Assembly: GCF_964204645.1 (NCBI RefSeq)
Contig: NC_134030.1
Span: 7,626,278-7,690,277, forward strand
Origin: Tubulanus polymorphus
Taxonomy: Eukaryota; Nemertea; Palaeonemertea; Tubulaniformes; Tubulanidae
DNA length: 64,000 nt
Reading direction: 5' to 3'
Shown here piece by piece: positions 43,002-53,994 of this stretch; within the stretch, counting starts at the first letter, position 1, and the number at the start of each line of letters is the position of its first letter. Under the pieces are notes generated by a model that made no database searches, was not told the DNA's origin, and worked only from the letters and a program-made list of their open reading frames with translations. Both the position numbers and the translations under genes were made by a program.

Positions 43002-43076
43002 AAGATGAGTCCGAAATGGACGGAATGAAATTTGGTGGGTTAGTTCCAAAGGCATCTTTTTTTTTCTGGAAGCCAT
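43002..43076 (-). CDS. Candidate first coding exon, minus strand
   Basis: An ATG in a good context (TTAGCGATGG) opens MASRKKKMPLELTHQISFRP followed by FRTHL, and ends at a consensus donor (CATCTT|GTAAGTAG) in phase 0. The poly-A run encoding KKK is of low complexity. An alternative frame from the same exon (DAFGTNPPNFIPSISDSS) also reads well. The downstream exons would lie leftward, across the gap, overlapping the EGF gene on the opposite strand. No family is recognised. Confidence 0.33.
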
Positions 43077-43079
43077 CGC

Positions 43080-44540
43080 TAACACCTTGTGACAAAAGGT
43101 GAAAATTGTCGTCATTGTTATGCGATCCTATTGTCCATGAAGGAACCCCAAAGGGATGAGTATAGATCAGCTAAAGTGGCCAAGGTAATCAACGGTAATT
43201 GGTCGCCATTTATGGATTAGGCAAGATAATCTTCTAATGCATGGTTCCATGAGCGTTCGCGATAGATATGTGCATATTTCTGCCTACCTCCAGCAACGTG
43301 GACAGCTCGACGTTTAATCAAACTTCTACGGTATTTCAAGCCGATAAAAAAGATTCAAACTGTGATTTTCTTTATTGTAGCGTATCGTATTGATGGGCGC
43401 TGTATTAATGATGGTTTTGAACCTGTCCATGGATTTCATCTGTTTACTGAAACAGCAGAATATCCCAATAAATGTACGAACTGGATAAAAAAGGGATGCG
43501 TTCACACTTGTTAAGTTTGTTTCCATGATATTTTTGAATAATGCCAATTTTACTTATGTCATCAGGTTTTATGGTTGCTTTAAGTACATATGCGTTCGAC
43601 ACATGGTTCGACACATGTGCGGCCATTTTACCTTGATTTGAATCTAATTGCCCAGAAGTCGGGCCTTTTGGAATCGCTACCAACTAATTTGATGAGACCT
43701 TGAATGCGATATCATTGCTATACGTGTGAGTAATAGCCATCTGTCCACGAGGATGTGTTATGTTCGGACAGATGCGGTTATGCAAACTTTTCTTCAGTCC
43801 AGTTATAAATTAGCTCGATGACCAAACTGACACCTATCTAATGACAACACCTCAAGGCCATTATTTTCAATAGTTGGAAGATGTAATGTATTTCTGGTGA
43901 TCATTGACCATAAATGTTCATTCATGAGTTTGCTATTGTCAATGCAATAATAATGTAAATCAGTTATACCTATGATGTAAGGATAATTGATCACCGGCTT
44001 TTGGCAGTTGGTACCAATTAATAAAGTAAAGTGAAATCTACCTGAATTATAGGTTGACAAAGTGATTGCCTCATGTATTCACATTAATTCAATTAGCCTG
44101 GCATAGCCAAGTTATTTTGTAATGTGGAAGAAAAGAGGTGGTTTGCTACCTTTACAAGTGTGTTGGGAGTCACCTCCATGATAAAGCCTGTGAATTTTGC
44201 CTTGTCCGTTACCAGCTTTAGGGAAGATACAGTATTGCTGATTAACGATAACAAAGTATTGAGGAATAGATAATAGAAATTTCATTTATTACTGGTTTAC
44301 ATGCGCTAATTATAAATTCTTGCAAAGCAGCTATGGTAAAACTGGTTGTGTTTTGGTCCGGTCTAGGCAATCACTCCATGTTCAGTGACCTTATCCATTC
44401 AAAGCATTTTATTTCATTATTTCGACCTTCACGCTCGGAAGCGCCTCAGCTGTTTTTTATACTTCTGAAGTGACGACGAATTCTTTGCTTACTTTACTAG
44501 TGAAAAGTTTCTAGAGAGGAAGTCCATCGAGCGGGCGACT
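43080..44540. other. No gene seen
   Basis: No supported exon. The sequence is AT-rich with no evident repeat. If the EGF gene continues it must have an intron here. Confidence 0.45.
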
Positions 44541-44548
44541 GAGCGACG

Positions 44549-44761
44549 TTACCGTCGTATTAATTTCACACCGATGAATGCTATGTTCGGTTTTATTTCG
44601 TGTTTGTTGGTTTTACATCGCGTACGATGTTGATTCTTCGTCTCGTCAGGTGATGCGATTTTCCGGTTAATTCCGTCGGTTTTTCCGCGTGATTTAACGC
44701 GTTTGATTGCCGGAAACTGAACGCGACGCGTACCTGAATATATTTTCACCTGAGACGGCAT
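44549..44761 (-). CDS. Candidate exon, basic unknown protein
   Basis: A minus-strand frame with an ATG at 44761 reads MPSQVKIYSGTRRVQFPAIK, RVKSRGKTDGINRKIAS, PDETKNQHRTRCKTNKHEIK and ends NIAFIGVKLIRR. Codons are A- and CpG-rich and convincing. A possible acceptor (AAATATATTCAG) lies within, after codon 10. The plus strand over 44707-44889 is also open and protein-like, so only one of the two can be right in the overlap. No family is recognised. Confidence 0.33.
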   Translation of the reverse strand: MPSQVKIYSGTRRVQFPAIKRVKSRGKTDGINRKIASPDETKNQHRTRCKTNKHEIKPNIAFIGVKLIRR

Positions 44762-44889
44762 ATGCTGTGGCTGCTGTTTTGTCGATTTATGAATTTGACA
44801 TTTATCGAAGTTCTACTATATTTGTCATTCAAAAAGATCAAGAATTTTCTCAAAACGTTAACTATGACATTTACATGGGATTGAAATGA
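44710..44889 (+). CDS. Alternative candidate exon on the plus strand
   Basis: The frame LPETERDAYLNIFSPETAYA, VAAVLSIYEFDIYRSSTIFV and IQKDQEFSQNVNYDIYMGLK, ending in a TGA, has strongly protein-like composition. It has no ATG and no clear acceptor. It overlaps the minus-strand candidate at 44549-44761 by about 50 bp and may be a tail of an unannotated gene. Confidence 0.25.
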   Translation, partial: PETERDAYLNIFSPETAYAVAAVLSIYEFDIYRSSTIFVIQKDQEFSQNVNYDIYMGLK

Positions 44890-45209
44890 CGATGGACATT
44901 ATTTTGTGAGTAGGGAGTTTCTTAGAACGTATCACTTGCCACGTACGAGAAAAAATTCAATTCAACGATGATGTTGACGGGTTTTTTTGCCCGTCACAAT
45001 CTACGGAGATGTTCGTTTTGAGTGCCAGTGGCTTGATGTCTCTTGGCGCACGTTGCCACCTTTAATACACCTGATTACCTGTCTCCTATCAACACGGATC
45101 CGTTTCACAGACTATTCCATGGTTTTATCGTGATTGAAAAAGTCAATTACCACCTTAGGTGGCAAAACGGTAAACGCTCTAATATACGTCTGGTCGAGAG
45201 CTTTCGGCT

Positions 45210-45404
45210 TCAGGTTTCTTCGACCTCTCGTCGTAATTCCGCGTGAGAATTTTTCAGTCGAGGATCGTAAAGGATGACATCTACACGAGATTGAATGCTG
45301 ACCCTCCGCTGCAATATTCTGTGTATAAGATTGTATTGTCTAATAGGCTGCATATAAGCGTCTAATTCCTTATCTAATGTCCAAAAGTAAAGCTGATCAC
45401 TCAT
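45210..45404 (-). CDS. Candidate small ORF or first exon, unknown
   Basis: An ATG-initiated minus-strand frame of 64 codons: MSDQLYFWTLDKELDAYMQP, IRQYNLIHRILQRRVSIQSR, VDVILYDPRLKNSHAELRRE, ending VEET and a TGA. Composition is very protein-like (mixed helix formers, natural codons). It follows an AT-rich leader. A weak donor (CGAGAG|GTCGAA) near the end could continue it. No family is recognised. Confidence 0.36.
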   Translation of the reverse strand: MSDQLYFWTLDKELDAYMQPIRQYNLIHRILQRRVSIQSRVDVILYDPRLKNSHAELRREVEET

Positions 45405-45419
45405 GTGTATCTAGTGGAA

Positions 45420-46850
45420 ATGCTCATTATTAATGCTTTGTTCTATCAAATGTGCTTGTATCAGTACCAAGTGCGACTCGTGATTGCTGTCCAATTTTTG
45501 AACTGTTTTTCTTTGTCTTATGCTGTTTAAGTTCATTCATATGTGTGAATGGATCTTAATAGTTTCTTACTCTCCCCTCACCCCGGTGGTGGCTGTTTAA
45601 TAAGATGGTTTACGGTAAACCAACGGCGTATCTCTCTCTACCTGAGAGTGGAGCACTTGTTTTTATTGCTAACTCAATTACCTGAGCTGACAGTCGGGTG
45701 TCAGAAGTAGATAGGAGAAAATCACCTGAATGACTCGCGTTGAATAAAGATCAAGTAGCAGCGTGAACCGGTTGTCGTGTCACATAGTGTGTTTACTGAT
45801 AACGTTAGATGAGAAAATGAAGGCAAGATCGGTCTGTTGTCGTAAACTCTTACCATGCGACAATGATAACATTACAACTGAATGGATGAAAATGGGGCTC
45901 GATGTGAACTATGAGCAATTGTAGATGTGAAAGACTCGCAAACTGTTTACGTTTTCCTCTCAGTGAAGAATTTAGAATTGGAGACAAATGAAATAGGTCA
46001 TAAGGCTATGAATTGTTGTGTTTTCAATTACACCAATAACACTGACCTATGATTGAATGAAGATAGGATGATTGAATGAAGATTTCTTCATGAAGGTTTC
46101 TTCAATTCCCAAATTTTAATTCCTTATATTAGATATGTTCATTTTAGGGTAGATATTTAACTTAGAAATATGACATACCATTTTATCTGCATCTACGAAT
46201 TTGCTCAAGACTGTTTAAACAGCTATCAGTACTTCTTAATCTGAAGATTACAAAGGTGAAAGTTACTATATTTTACTCATTACCGTCTACCCATCAGAGA
46301 TGAATCAGTCTTCATCAAACTCGACGCAACACTAGATTCTTTATCATATAATGTTTGAATAACGGCTGCGGTTATGATCGAGGAAATGAAATATTCATGC
46401 AACCACCTGGAGGCTGGTGGCAGCCACAGGGGGACTGATCGTCGGTCAGGTAGATCGGGGCTGAAAACCTAATCTCTCGCCGTCGTCGCCGCCTCGGGTG
46501 AGATTTTGTAAATGTTGCCCAGGTAATCTAATAACCGTATAGCCATCGTCATTCATCATTCAAAACATAGCGCTTGTTTTGTCTCGTTGATTGTATCTAA
46601 TGTCCGTCGGGCGGATTGAATGTCCATTCAGCGGTTATTCAGCGGGCAATCAAAGCAAAAATATTCACGGCTATATAATTTGAGCGTCTGGACACCATTT
46701 TTCCTTGTCACAAGAGTTGATCCGACCTTTGGTTTGTAGCCGTGCCCCAGAATCATTGCCTAATTCATTCTAATTTTGATAATGCCTTATTCGCTTAAGA
46801 AACCTACATAATTCGCTCATTTCACTATTCTTTGGCATTTACGGTTCTGA
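45420..46850. other. No gene seen
   Basis: No supported exon. A short CpG-rich patch (CTCGCCGTCGTCGCCGCCTC) lies at 46475. Confidence 0.45.
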
Positions 46851-47850
46851 AAATTGTTTTATTTCTTCAATTTAGAAACTATGATATTGATCTTTTTAGT
46901 TGATATTACCCTATTGATATATCGAGATCTCACCATGAATCGAATTGCGATAGTTATATTGATCTATACTACAAAGGGAATATCACGCGGAATATACCGA
47001 TATTTTGACCGACACACCAGGTGTTGGGGATGTATTTTTTATTTGTTCCGGACAAAGCATGTTCCGATCTGCTTTGTGTTGCCGTAGCTGGTCCAATCGG
47101 TCCATTCCACTCAGTGGCCTGTAGTCGATTGTTCAGTCACCTGGTCACATGGCCCCTGGACAACAACAATTGATAAAATTTGAATAATCTGATAAATGAA
47201 AATCTAGGCCAGGTACCAAATAACGGTGGATGTTTTTCATTTTTTGATCCTGAGTGAAGTTGAATCGATCAAAAAATTGTGGTCACTAGGTTTTTGAAAA
47301 TGCCGCGTTGTTCGTGTGATCGGTCCCGTCTCGTCGATGCGACAAATTTAAACAAAGAACACGCCCGAGTACGATGAATTATCAACAACAATTATTTCTC
47401 CCATGCGATGACAAAAGCAATTGAAAAATCGCGCATTAATCTGATTTCCTGATCATCCGACAGAAGGGTGGTGGTTTTGGGGCATAGTCTTAATCAATCC
47501 CAGCACGAGTAGGTACAAAATAATAAGTCTTTGTTGTTGTATTCATTTGACCAGTTGATGACCAGTGACCGAACTGTTTTTGATGCAGGCGGTCATGCTA
47601 CTTCGCTAGGGTGTCGTGTGTCCGCACGTGACATACCCATTATTAGATGTTTGTTGCAATTTCGGCCTTTGTGTCTTTAGCATATATTATGTACGTATAT
47701 GAGCATTTAGCCTAGAGAAACCGGGCATATACAAAAAGAAATTGATTCTTTTCTTATTCCTGTGGTGAATATTTCGATTTAATCAAAATTACTCTCTCAC
47801 CGATGACGATGCGGCCGGCAACCTACTCCAGCGCGAACGCTAAATGTATT

Positions 47851-47863
47851 GTTGCTAGGCAAC
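47851..47863. promoter_or_regulatory. X-box-like palindrome GTTGCTAGGCAAC
   Basis: A 13-bp near-palindrome of the RFX X-box type (GTTGC...GGCAAC) lies in a CpG-rich patch (CGATGCGGCCGGCAACC, AGCGCGAACGC). In animals such sites drive ciliary genes, but no start site or gene could be assigned here and a single match may be chance. Confidence 0.25.
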
Positions 47864-48175
47864 TCGATTTAATACGCATATGCAAAATCTGATCAAGTTA
47901 TTTTTTCACCCGGGAAAATACCCTCGAATTTCGAGTCTTAATTACGAAACATAAATTTCAACAGATGGGCCTGGCCCTGCGCTAGGGTTGACGGGACTCA
48001 TTAAAACTTCCCGATTAGAAAGGTGCATTATAATTAAGCCCGGTCGTAATACCCGAAATAAGTTTATGATCACGTTTTAAAACGTCGATTACTGAAGTTA
48101 TATCGAATTATCGCGAATTAAACATTTGTCGAATTTTTGCTGTAAATCTATTATTGCTTGTAATTGGAAGATGAA

Positions 48176-48264
48176 ATGCGGTTAGCCGTATTGCTGTGTC
48201 ATTTAAATTGGCTCTTCATTCCACCTTACATGAAACTATCGGCTCTCGGTTTATTAGCTAAAAG
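48176..48264 (+). CDS. Candidate first exon with hydrophobic N-terminus
   Basis: From an ATG, MRLAVLLCHLNWLFIPPYM followed by KLSALGLLAK is hydrophobic and signal-like, and ends at a donor-like CTAAAAG|GTATCG. The frame is open further upstream to an EDE start without ATG and downstream to a TAA at about 48349. No downstream exon was identified. Confidence 0.2.
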
Positions 48265-48913
48265 GTATCGCGCGGATGGGAGAAGCTCCGCCGGGGAGGT
48301 ACATCCCCCTGAATACACAAAAGAGACCCAACTCTTTCTGTTGTTTTAAATACACCCAATAATTATACACCACTTGTGCGCAACCGCGCTCTCCAATGTG
48401 AAGTAGAAGCCTGACAGGAAGTTAACAACGGTAGTCAACCTGCTAATGAAATTACAACGCAAATACAATTACCGTTGATGGGGTCTGTTTGCGGTAATAG
48501 TTGTCCCTGGTACCTTGCACAAATAGACGACGACTAATTCCTCACCGGAAATAGTGATGACCCGGCAATTTAAAAGGTAGCAATTTACCGGAGAAATAAT
48601 TACGTCTGGGGGCGCGTTTCGAACACCTAAAACAAACAGCAGAACTGTTCATCAGGTCGAACAACTAAACCGGGACAATAAGTAACAAGCTTTCATGACT
48701 AAACCTGAGTTATTCAAAATTATTCAATTTCAACAATTAAAACGAATTCCATATTCCTGCAACTAGATTTAATCCATCCATGACTATACCTAATGGTCAG
48801 TTCTCACTTATGTTATCAATATCCATATTTACTGATATCAAAAATGCTTGAAACGCTCACAAGATTACTGACAGTTGGACTTGTCATGGACAGAGTCAGA
48901 CATGCAGCATACT

Positions 48914-49322
48914 CAGGTTGCCATTACCATAATTCCTATGCATTAGGTTCACACTGTACCATAATTCCTATGCGCTAGGTTGACACTACCATAATTCCTA
49001 TATCCTAGGTTGACACTACAATAATTCTTATGCGCTAAGTTTATACTAACATAATTCCCATGCGCTAGGTTGACACTACCATAATTCCTATCTGCTAGGT
49101 TAATACTACCATAATTCCTATGCGTTAGGTTGACACTGACATAGTTCCTATGCGCTAGGTTAATACTACTATAATTCCTATGCGCTAGGTTGGCTCTGTA
49201 CCATAATTCCTATGAGCTAGGTTGACACTACCATAATTCCTATGCGCTAGGTTAATACTACCATAAATTCCTATACCCTAAGTTGACACTACCATAATAC
49301 CTATGCACTAGGTTGGCACTGC
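48914..49322. repeat. Tandem array, 30-bp unit
   Basis: About 14 copies of ATAATTCCTATGCGCTAGGT TGACACTACC with point variation (CTAGGTTAATAC, TAAGTTTATAC). It is homogeneous in length and clearly tandem. Confidence 0.93.
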
Positions 49323-49682
49323 ATTGCCGTTGATAAGTTTATCATAAAATTTTGAGATGAGTTCAGCTGGTCACCGATTCATTTCGGACGCTTACCTGAA
49401 CATTCTATTCATGCGATGTCGTTATTACGTTATCGCAAGGGGCGATATTTATTCAGAATATTCATGGATTTTAACGCGATTACCGACGAGTCGTTGTCCA
49501 CATCGCTGCCGGTCATTCAAGTACCTGCCCCTAATAGTAAGCCAATTAGTCGAGTTTATCATGCGCCTACAATATAATTTCATACACATCGGACGAAATT
49601 GCTTTACTGTTTGCCGGTTCCCGTATTGGGTAATCGAATCAATGAATTACGGAACGATGGCCGCAAATTTTCGGTAATTAAG

Positions 49683-49796
49683 GCTGGCGTGTCTCTCGGC
49701 GTTTTCTTCGATATGAGAAATTCCGTCGTTGAATCTTACGATGGAAATAAAATCATCGTGTCCTCCGTCACTCGCTGCTCGAATAGTAGCCGTGAG
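49683..49796 (+). CDS. Candidate internal exon, beta-strand-like product
   Basis: An AG (GGTAATTAAG) and a donor (CGTGAG|GTATAT) bound 38 codons, phase 0 at both ends: AGVSLGVFFDMRNSVVESYD then GNKIIVSSVTRCSNSSRE. The alternation of hydrophobic and polar residues suggests beta strands and is loosely reminiscent of von Willebrand D or SPRY-like segments, but no diagnostic motif is present. The same frame is open about 30 codons upstream (PVLGNRINELRNDGRKFSV), so the exon may start earlier. The acceptor is weak. Confidence 0.33.
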
Positions 49797-50299
49797 GTAT
49801 ATATGTATATACAGTATTGAAGATGTTGTTGTCCGGCCGAATATGAATGCGGAAATCGGCGACCAATTTTTTTATGACCAGTGAAACCTGGATGATGGTA
49901 GAAATGTAGCCCTAATGATATTGTGGAGCTTCAATGACTATGATATATCTGAATGACCAGTGTTAAAATGACCAACATGTGGTGAGTAGAGGATAGTGAA
50001 ATGGGCTCAGTCTGGTCTTATTTGATTCTCACTATAAAGCCAATCTCTTTGCAGTTTCATTTATGACTTAAGCCACTGGTGGGTCCGCCTTGCCACTGCC
50101 AATGACAATTGGAGTCGCTGGCGATCAGGTCGCAGTGAACTGTCAGCCTATGAACCCGTGCAACTACCAACGATTCATAACGTCTGCCAGCTATGTCAGT
50201 TGCAAGAGTCGCGCATGTTCTACTTTCTGCATTTCGATGTCCCAGTTGCCACTGACATGCGCTGCTCTTGTGACTGACAGAGACTAGTTGAACACTGTT

Positions 50300-51190
50300 G
50301 TTGACAGTTGTGTCGGAGTGGCGCCCATTTGCGACCAGTTGCGACTGATGGCATCACGTTGCACAAGCAGCCCTTTTAGTCCTCCCTATAGGTTCAGCTA
50401 TTTTAGTTCTATGCCATTCTAACAACATCAGCTAGGTCTTAATATGTTCATGACTGCTTCGTGAACCGGCCCATGACCTTTCGTTCGTTGTGAATATTCC
50501 CATATAAAGCGGCGTTTTTTCCCCAATCCATCCTCTGTTCATACCTCGAATAGCATTCATCAGCCTAATTAGTTGGTAATCAAGGATGATGAATGGTAGC
50601 TGAACTTTTTCGTACATAATGCTGCATCAATTTATACCTGCATAATTGCACGTCGCTGCTTAATAGTTTGACAGAGGTATTTTATGGTGGCGACAGGCAA
50701 AACCTGAAAACTCCCAGATTGGTGAGAGAGGTCAGATAGAATCGGCATCTCGATGATATTTGAGGTAATGAATTTCGAATATAGGAACATACTATTGTAC
50801 TTCAGTTGTAAGATAATGCTTTCAAAATTACGATCAATCTAATAACAGGATATTTTAGCAGCCTAAGGACAAAAATAGTAACTTGAGCACTGCTAAGATG
50901 AAAATTTGTATTTTCATTTTCACTTTCACATAATATCTTCTGTACTGTTCTTTTTTAGGAATATTTACTAAAGTAAAAAGTTATCTGGTCATATTCGCTA
51001 AATCATGTTGATCCTCCTCTGCCCTACATAAGGCCTTGGAACTGCAGATTGGTTCTACATTGAAGATATGAGATAATACCTTGCTCCGCCAGCTCGTTCA
51101 TACCAAAATGGCTCACTTGCTATCCAACGGATGGCTAGGTAGGTGCTAGCTATGTGAGTCACTTCTACAACCAATCGTCAGTCACATGGA
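50300..51190. other. No gene seen
   Basis: No supported exon. The stretch around 50060-50390 contains repeated CAGTTGC/GCAACTG motifs resembling those near 3050-3150, perhaps an eroded dispersed repeat. Confidence 0.4.
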
Positions 51191-51199
51191 AAAATTAGA

Positions 51200-51365
51200 C
51201 CAATGCTGAAATTTGGCGCAAGCTTCCTCTGACAAAAAACATCGACCAGGTTGGCTCATCTTAAACAGGCATGGAGCCATTTGGTGCACCAGCGTGAACG
51301 GTTGGCCTGGGCCTAATCTGGCATGAGCCAAATTTGGTCCGGATCAAAAACACTTGTTTCATGGT
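51200..51365 (-). mobile_element. MITE of the GCCGCGATCAC family (fragment)
   Basis: Blocks CAATGCTGAAATTTGGCG, CATGGAGCCATTTGGTGCAC, GTTGGCCTGGGCCTAATC and CAAATTTGGTCCGGATC match the family interior; the termini are gone. Confidence 0.55.
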
Positions 51366-51524
51366 GCCTATTTACAATTCAAGACCCTATTTCAGAAAGC
51401 AGAAATACCTCACTCTTTCAAACCAGCCTTGAGCTTACTTTAGAAATTGGGCCTGGGTTTATATTGTTAATTAATCGAAATACTTATCAAATCCGATGTT
51501 ATATTTGAACTGATTTTTTAACGA

Positions 51525-52030
51525 CCTCCGCCATTTTGTTACTAATCGTGTGAAACGGCATCGCGCCCGCGCGAGTGCGCAGCACCGATCGTAATTTATA
51601 TTCGCCTAAGTGTCGTTTAGTTCGGTGAGTAAACAACGTGAAATGGGTAATTCCGGCACTTTCACCTGACTCGCGTGAGATATGTCGGTTAGAGAGGTAA
51701 ATTACGGTTTCGTTACAAACGACAGAAATTAACCGTCATTAATCATCGACAAGCGACTGCTGCTGCCGTGGTGGAAATTACCGGCGGAAAATTAAGTTGT
51801 TATATCCTGTCATAAAACCTGGGTTGACGTTCTTGTCGGCGGCGATGGTTGATGATAGGTGAGCGGTAAGGAATTGTTACCGATGAAATGTAGTCGCGTC
51901 GTCACGAGCGGCGGGCGATGACGAGTACCGATCGGGGATCGTTTGTTACTCGTCACGGCGCGAGACGAATGCGGGCCCCCGCGTGCGTACGTCCGTCCCC
52001 GGTGCGCGAAACAATGTCAGTTCGTTAGGG
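51525..52030. promoter_or_regulatory. CpG-rich promoter-like region
   Basis: It contains a CCGCCATTTT motif (51526-51535; AAAATGGCGG on the minus strand, YY1-type), GCGCCCGCGCGAGTGCGCAG and a plus-strand donor (TTCG|GTGAGTAA at about 51604). A second CpG-dense block (GCGGGCCCCCGCGTGCGTAC near 51970) follows. Composition contrasts sharply with the flanking AT-rich DNA. It could hold a transcription start with an untranslated first exon. On the minus strand the motif supplies an ATG (MAEVVKKSVQI then stop). Confidence 0.35.
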
Positions 52031-52076
52031 CTCGTTTAAACTATGAATCTTAAACTTTCGATTCTTCGCGCCGAGA

Positions 52077-52145
52077 CCTTGAAGTCTGAATTCTAGATAA
52101 ACTAGGCGACACCTTGAAGTCTGAATTCTAGATAAACTAGGCGAC
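52077..52145. repeat. Perfect direct duplication, 35-bp unit x2
   Basis: The block ACCTTGAAGTCTGAATTCTA plus GATAAACTAGGCGAC occurs twice in immediate tandem. A third, diverged trace (CCTTGAAACTTGAAG...AGATAAACTTAG) lies near 52235. Confidence 0.9.
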
Positions 52146-52548
52146 GTCGGAACGTTTATATATTAGGAAGTCGTTTTGATTACAGCTTGTTGTTCCCATC
52201 AGTGTCGGCGTCTTCGTGGAGTTAAGTGTCTGAACCTTGAAACTTGAAGTTTTCAATTTTAGATAAACTTAGTTGACGTAGGTGACATTGTAAGGAAAAT
52301 TCATTAAAGGGCTTGTCTTCTCCATCATAGCTTTACTGCCTTGACAGTCTTAATGCACCGAACTTTCAAAATTCTATGAAATGATACATTACTCTGTACA
52401 AGACATCGATTTCCAGTCGGAATTTGGGGAAATCATGGAAAGGTTCATAGGTACTTAATGATGATATTAGATGATATTCAAATTACATGTGGCATCGCGT
52501 TTGAATTGCATAAGTTTTATGTCCACAGTCACAGTAACATAGTATAAA

Positions 52549-52646
52549 GCCAATCATACGGAGACAATTTGGCCAAACAGTCATGGGCCCATTTGGCACC
52601 GGTGTGAACCGTTCTACCGGGCCAAAAGTGCTTGTGAGATTGCGGC
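52549..52646 (+). mobile_element. MITE of the GCCGCGATCAC family (98-bp deletion derivative)
   Basis: Left end GCCAATCATACGGAGACAAT and right end TTGTGAGATTGCGGC with AACAGTCATGGGCCCATTTG and GCACCGGTGTGAACCGTT inside. Flanks are TAAA on the left and TTAA on the right. Confidence 0.75.
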
Positions 52647-52859
52647 TTAAGCTGTCTTCAGTACTCAAGTTGATGCTGGTTTTTTACTCTGCAATTTAGG
52701 AAGCAATATTATTCCGACAGTCTGATAGAATCGAGCAACCCGCGCGGCTTTCATTCTTTCTAATCACTTTCGCGGCAAAAACGAATATCACCATTTTCAT
52801 CTTCGGGATGCTCTTGTCAGAGTTGTCGAAAAGTATCGTGGTTCGTAATGATTTTGTAT

Positions 52860-53335
52860 TACTACTGTTACGCTACTACTCCAACCGTTGTTTCGGCTTC
52901 GGCGAAAAAAGTCAAGTCGCTCTCCACGTGTCGGCTGTTTAATGAATATTGGACAGGATGATAATTAATATGCGACGTCGTCATTATTGGAATGCGAAGG
53001 TACTTCGTTTGTTGGCTTTCGCATATTTGTCGAACTGCGCCCGCGCGCGCAAGCGAGCGAGCGAGGAGAGTCGGCCGGGAGAGAAGAAAATTGAAGATCT
53101 GGCGGCAGCGCGATTCGAGCACGCGTATGCATTCGTGTTTGTGTGTACGATGCGAGAGTTGAGATGATGGTGAAATTGAGGTGTATATTAAAGTGATAGT
53201 CGAGTATGTTGACACTGTGAGCTATTCTCAAATCGTCGAACGTCTCGCACGAGATTTCTTCTCTCGTTTGAGATTGTTCGCGAGAATGATTTCTTTCATT
53301 TCGCATTTGTATTCGATAGTTCCGAATATCGGTTG
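52860..53335. promoter_or_regulatory. CpG-rich, GAGA-rich promoter-like region with open frames
   Basis: A core of AACTGCGCCCGCGCGCGC and AAGCGAGCGAGCGAGGAGAG is flanked by open frames on both strands. On the plus strand (52961-53167) an ATG starts MIINMRRRHYWNAKVLRLLA and ends CTMRELR; on the minus strand a Ser/Arg/Thr-rich frame spans it. Because both strands are open and the core is low-complexity, I favour promoter or 5' leader over a long coding exon. Confidence 0.33.
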
Positions 53336-53519
53336 ACATTTGTTTTGCTAGTTACGATCTCGTTATAGCTCAATTTCGTCTCGAATCTGTCAATTATGCG
53401 ATGCAAGTATATTCTTTTTAGATATCGCTGTTGACTGGATAAAAAGCCATTCTCCAGTGGCGAGGATTTTTGAGTCGTACCGCAGTTGTGGTTAAGATTT
53501 GACACTGAAGCGATCACTC

Positions 53520-53771
53520 GAGCGATTTTGGCAAGTGTTCACACGGGTGCCAAATGGGCCTGAGCCTTTTTGGTGTGACCTTATTGGTCAGACCAGGTCC
53601 AAATTATTACGTTTGAATTGCAACTGGTTCCGGAAGTGATTTACTTCACTTTTTTAAAGCATTGTTTAGTATTGAGTAACTGGTTTACGTCTGTGAACGC
53701 GTTCTCTGATCAGGAAGGGCCAAATTTGAATCGAGCCTGATCGGGCAAAATCGTCTCCGGGTGATCGCGGC
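53520..53771 (+). mobile_element. MITE of the GCCGCGATCAC family (252 bp, both ends)
   Basis: Left GCGATCACTCGAGCGATTTT and right GGGCAAAATCGTCTCC with GGGTGATCGCGGC; inner GTGCCAAATGGGCCTGAGCC, GAATTGCAACTGGTTCCGGA and GCATTGTTTAGTATTGAGTA are in family order. Confidence 0.8.
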
Positions 53772-53775
53772 TTTA

Positions 53776-53990
53776 TTGCAGAGCTGCTTACTGTTCCTGA
53801 TTTTCAGAATTTGTTAATATTTTATAATTAGAAATACTGATTAGATTTGTCTGATGCAAACAGGAACATGAAAGACATTACTGAGGGTCTTACTGTTGAT
53901 TACTGATTAATTTGAATATTTTCTTTCATATTTCAATGAAACGTAACTGAAAGAATTCAATTTGTTACTGATAGCAGTTTTCAGAGGCTG
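53776..53990. mobile_element. Dispersed element (GAGCTG...TTCAG family), copy 1
   Basis: It matches 58083-58336: GAGCTGC, ACTGTTCCTGATT, GTCTTACTGTTGATTACTG, GATTAATTTGAATATTTTCT, TTCATATTTCAATGAAACGT and TTCAATTTGTTACTGATAGC. The MITE at 53520 ends only a few bases before it, suggesting insertion next to a target repeat. Confidence 0.75.
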
Positions 53991-53994
53991 TAAT

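Noticed and set aside
50090-50287. Cys/Ser-rich frame at 50.1 kb
   Set aside because: Overlaps a stretch of repeated GCAACTG/CAGTTGC motifs resembling a dispersed repeat; no splice or start context.
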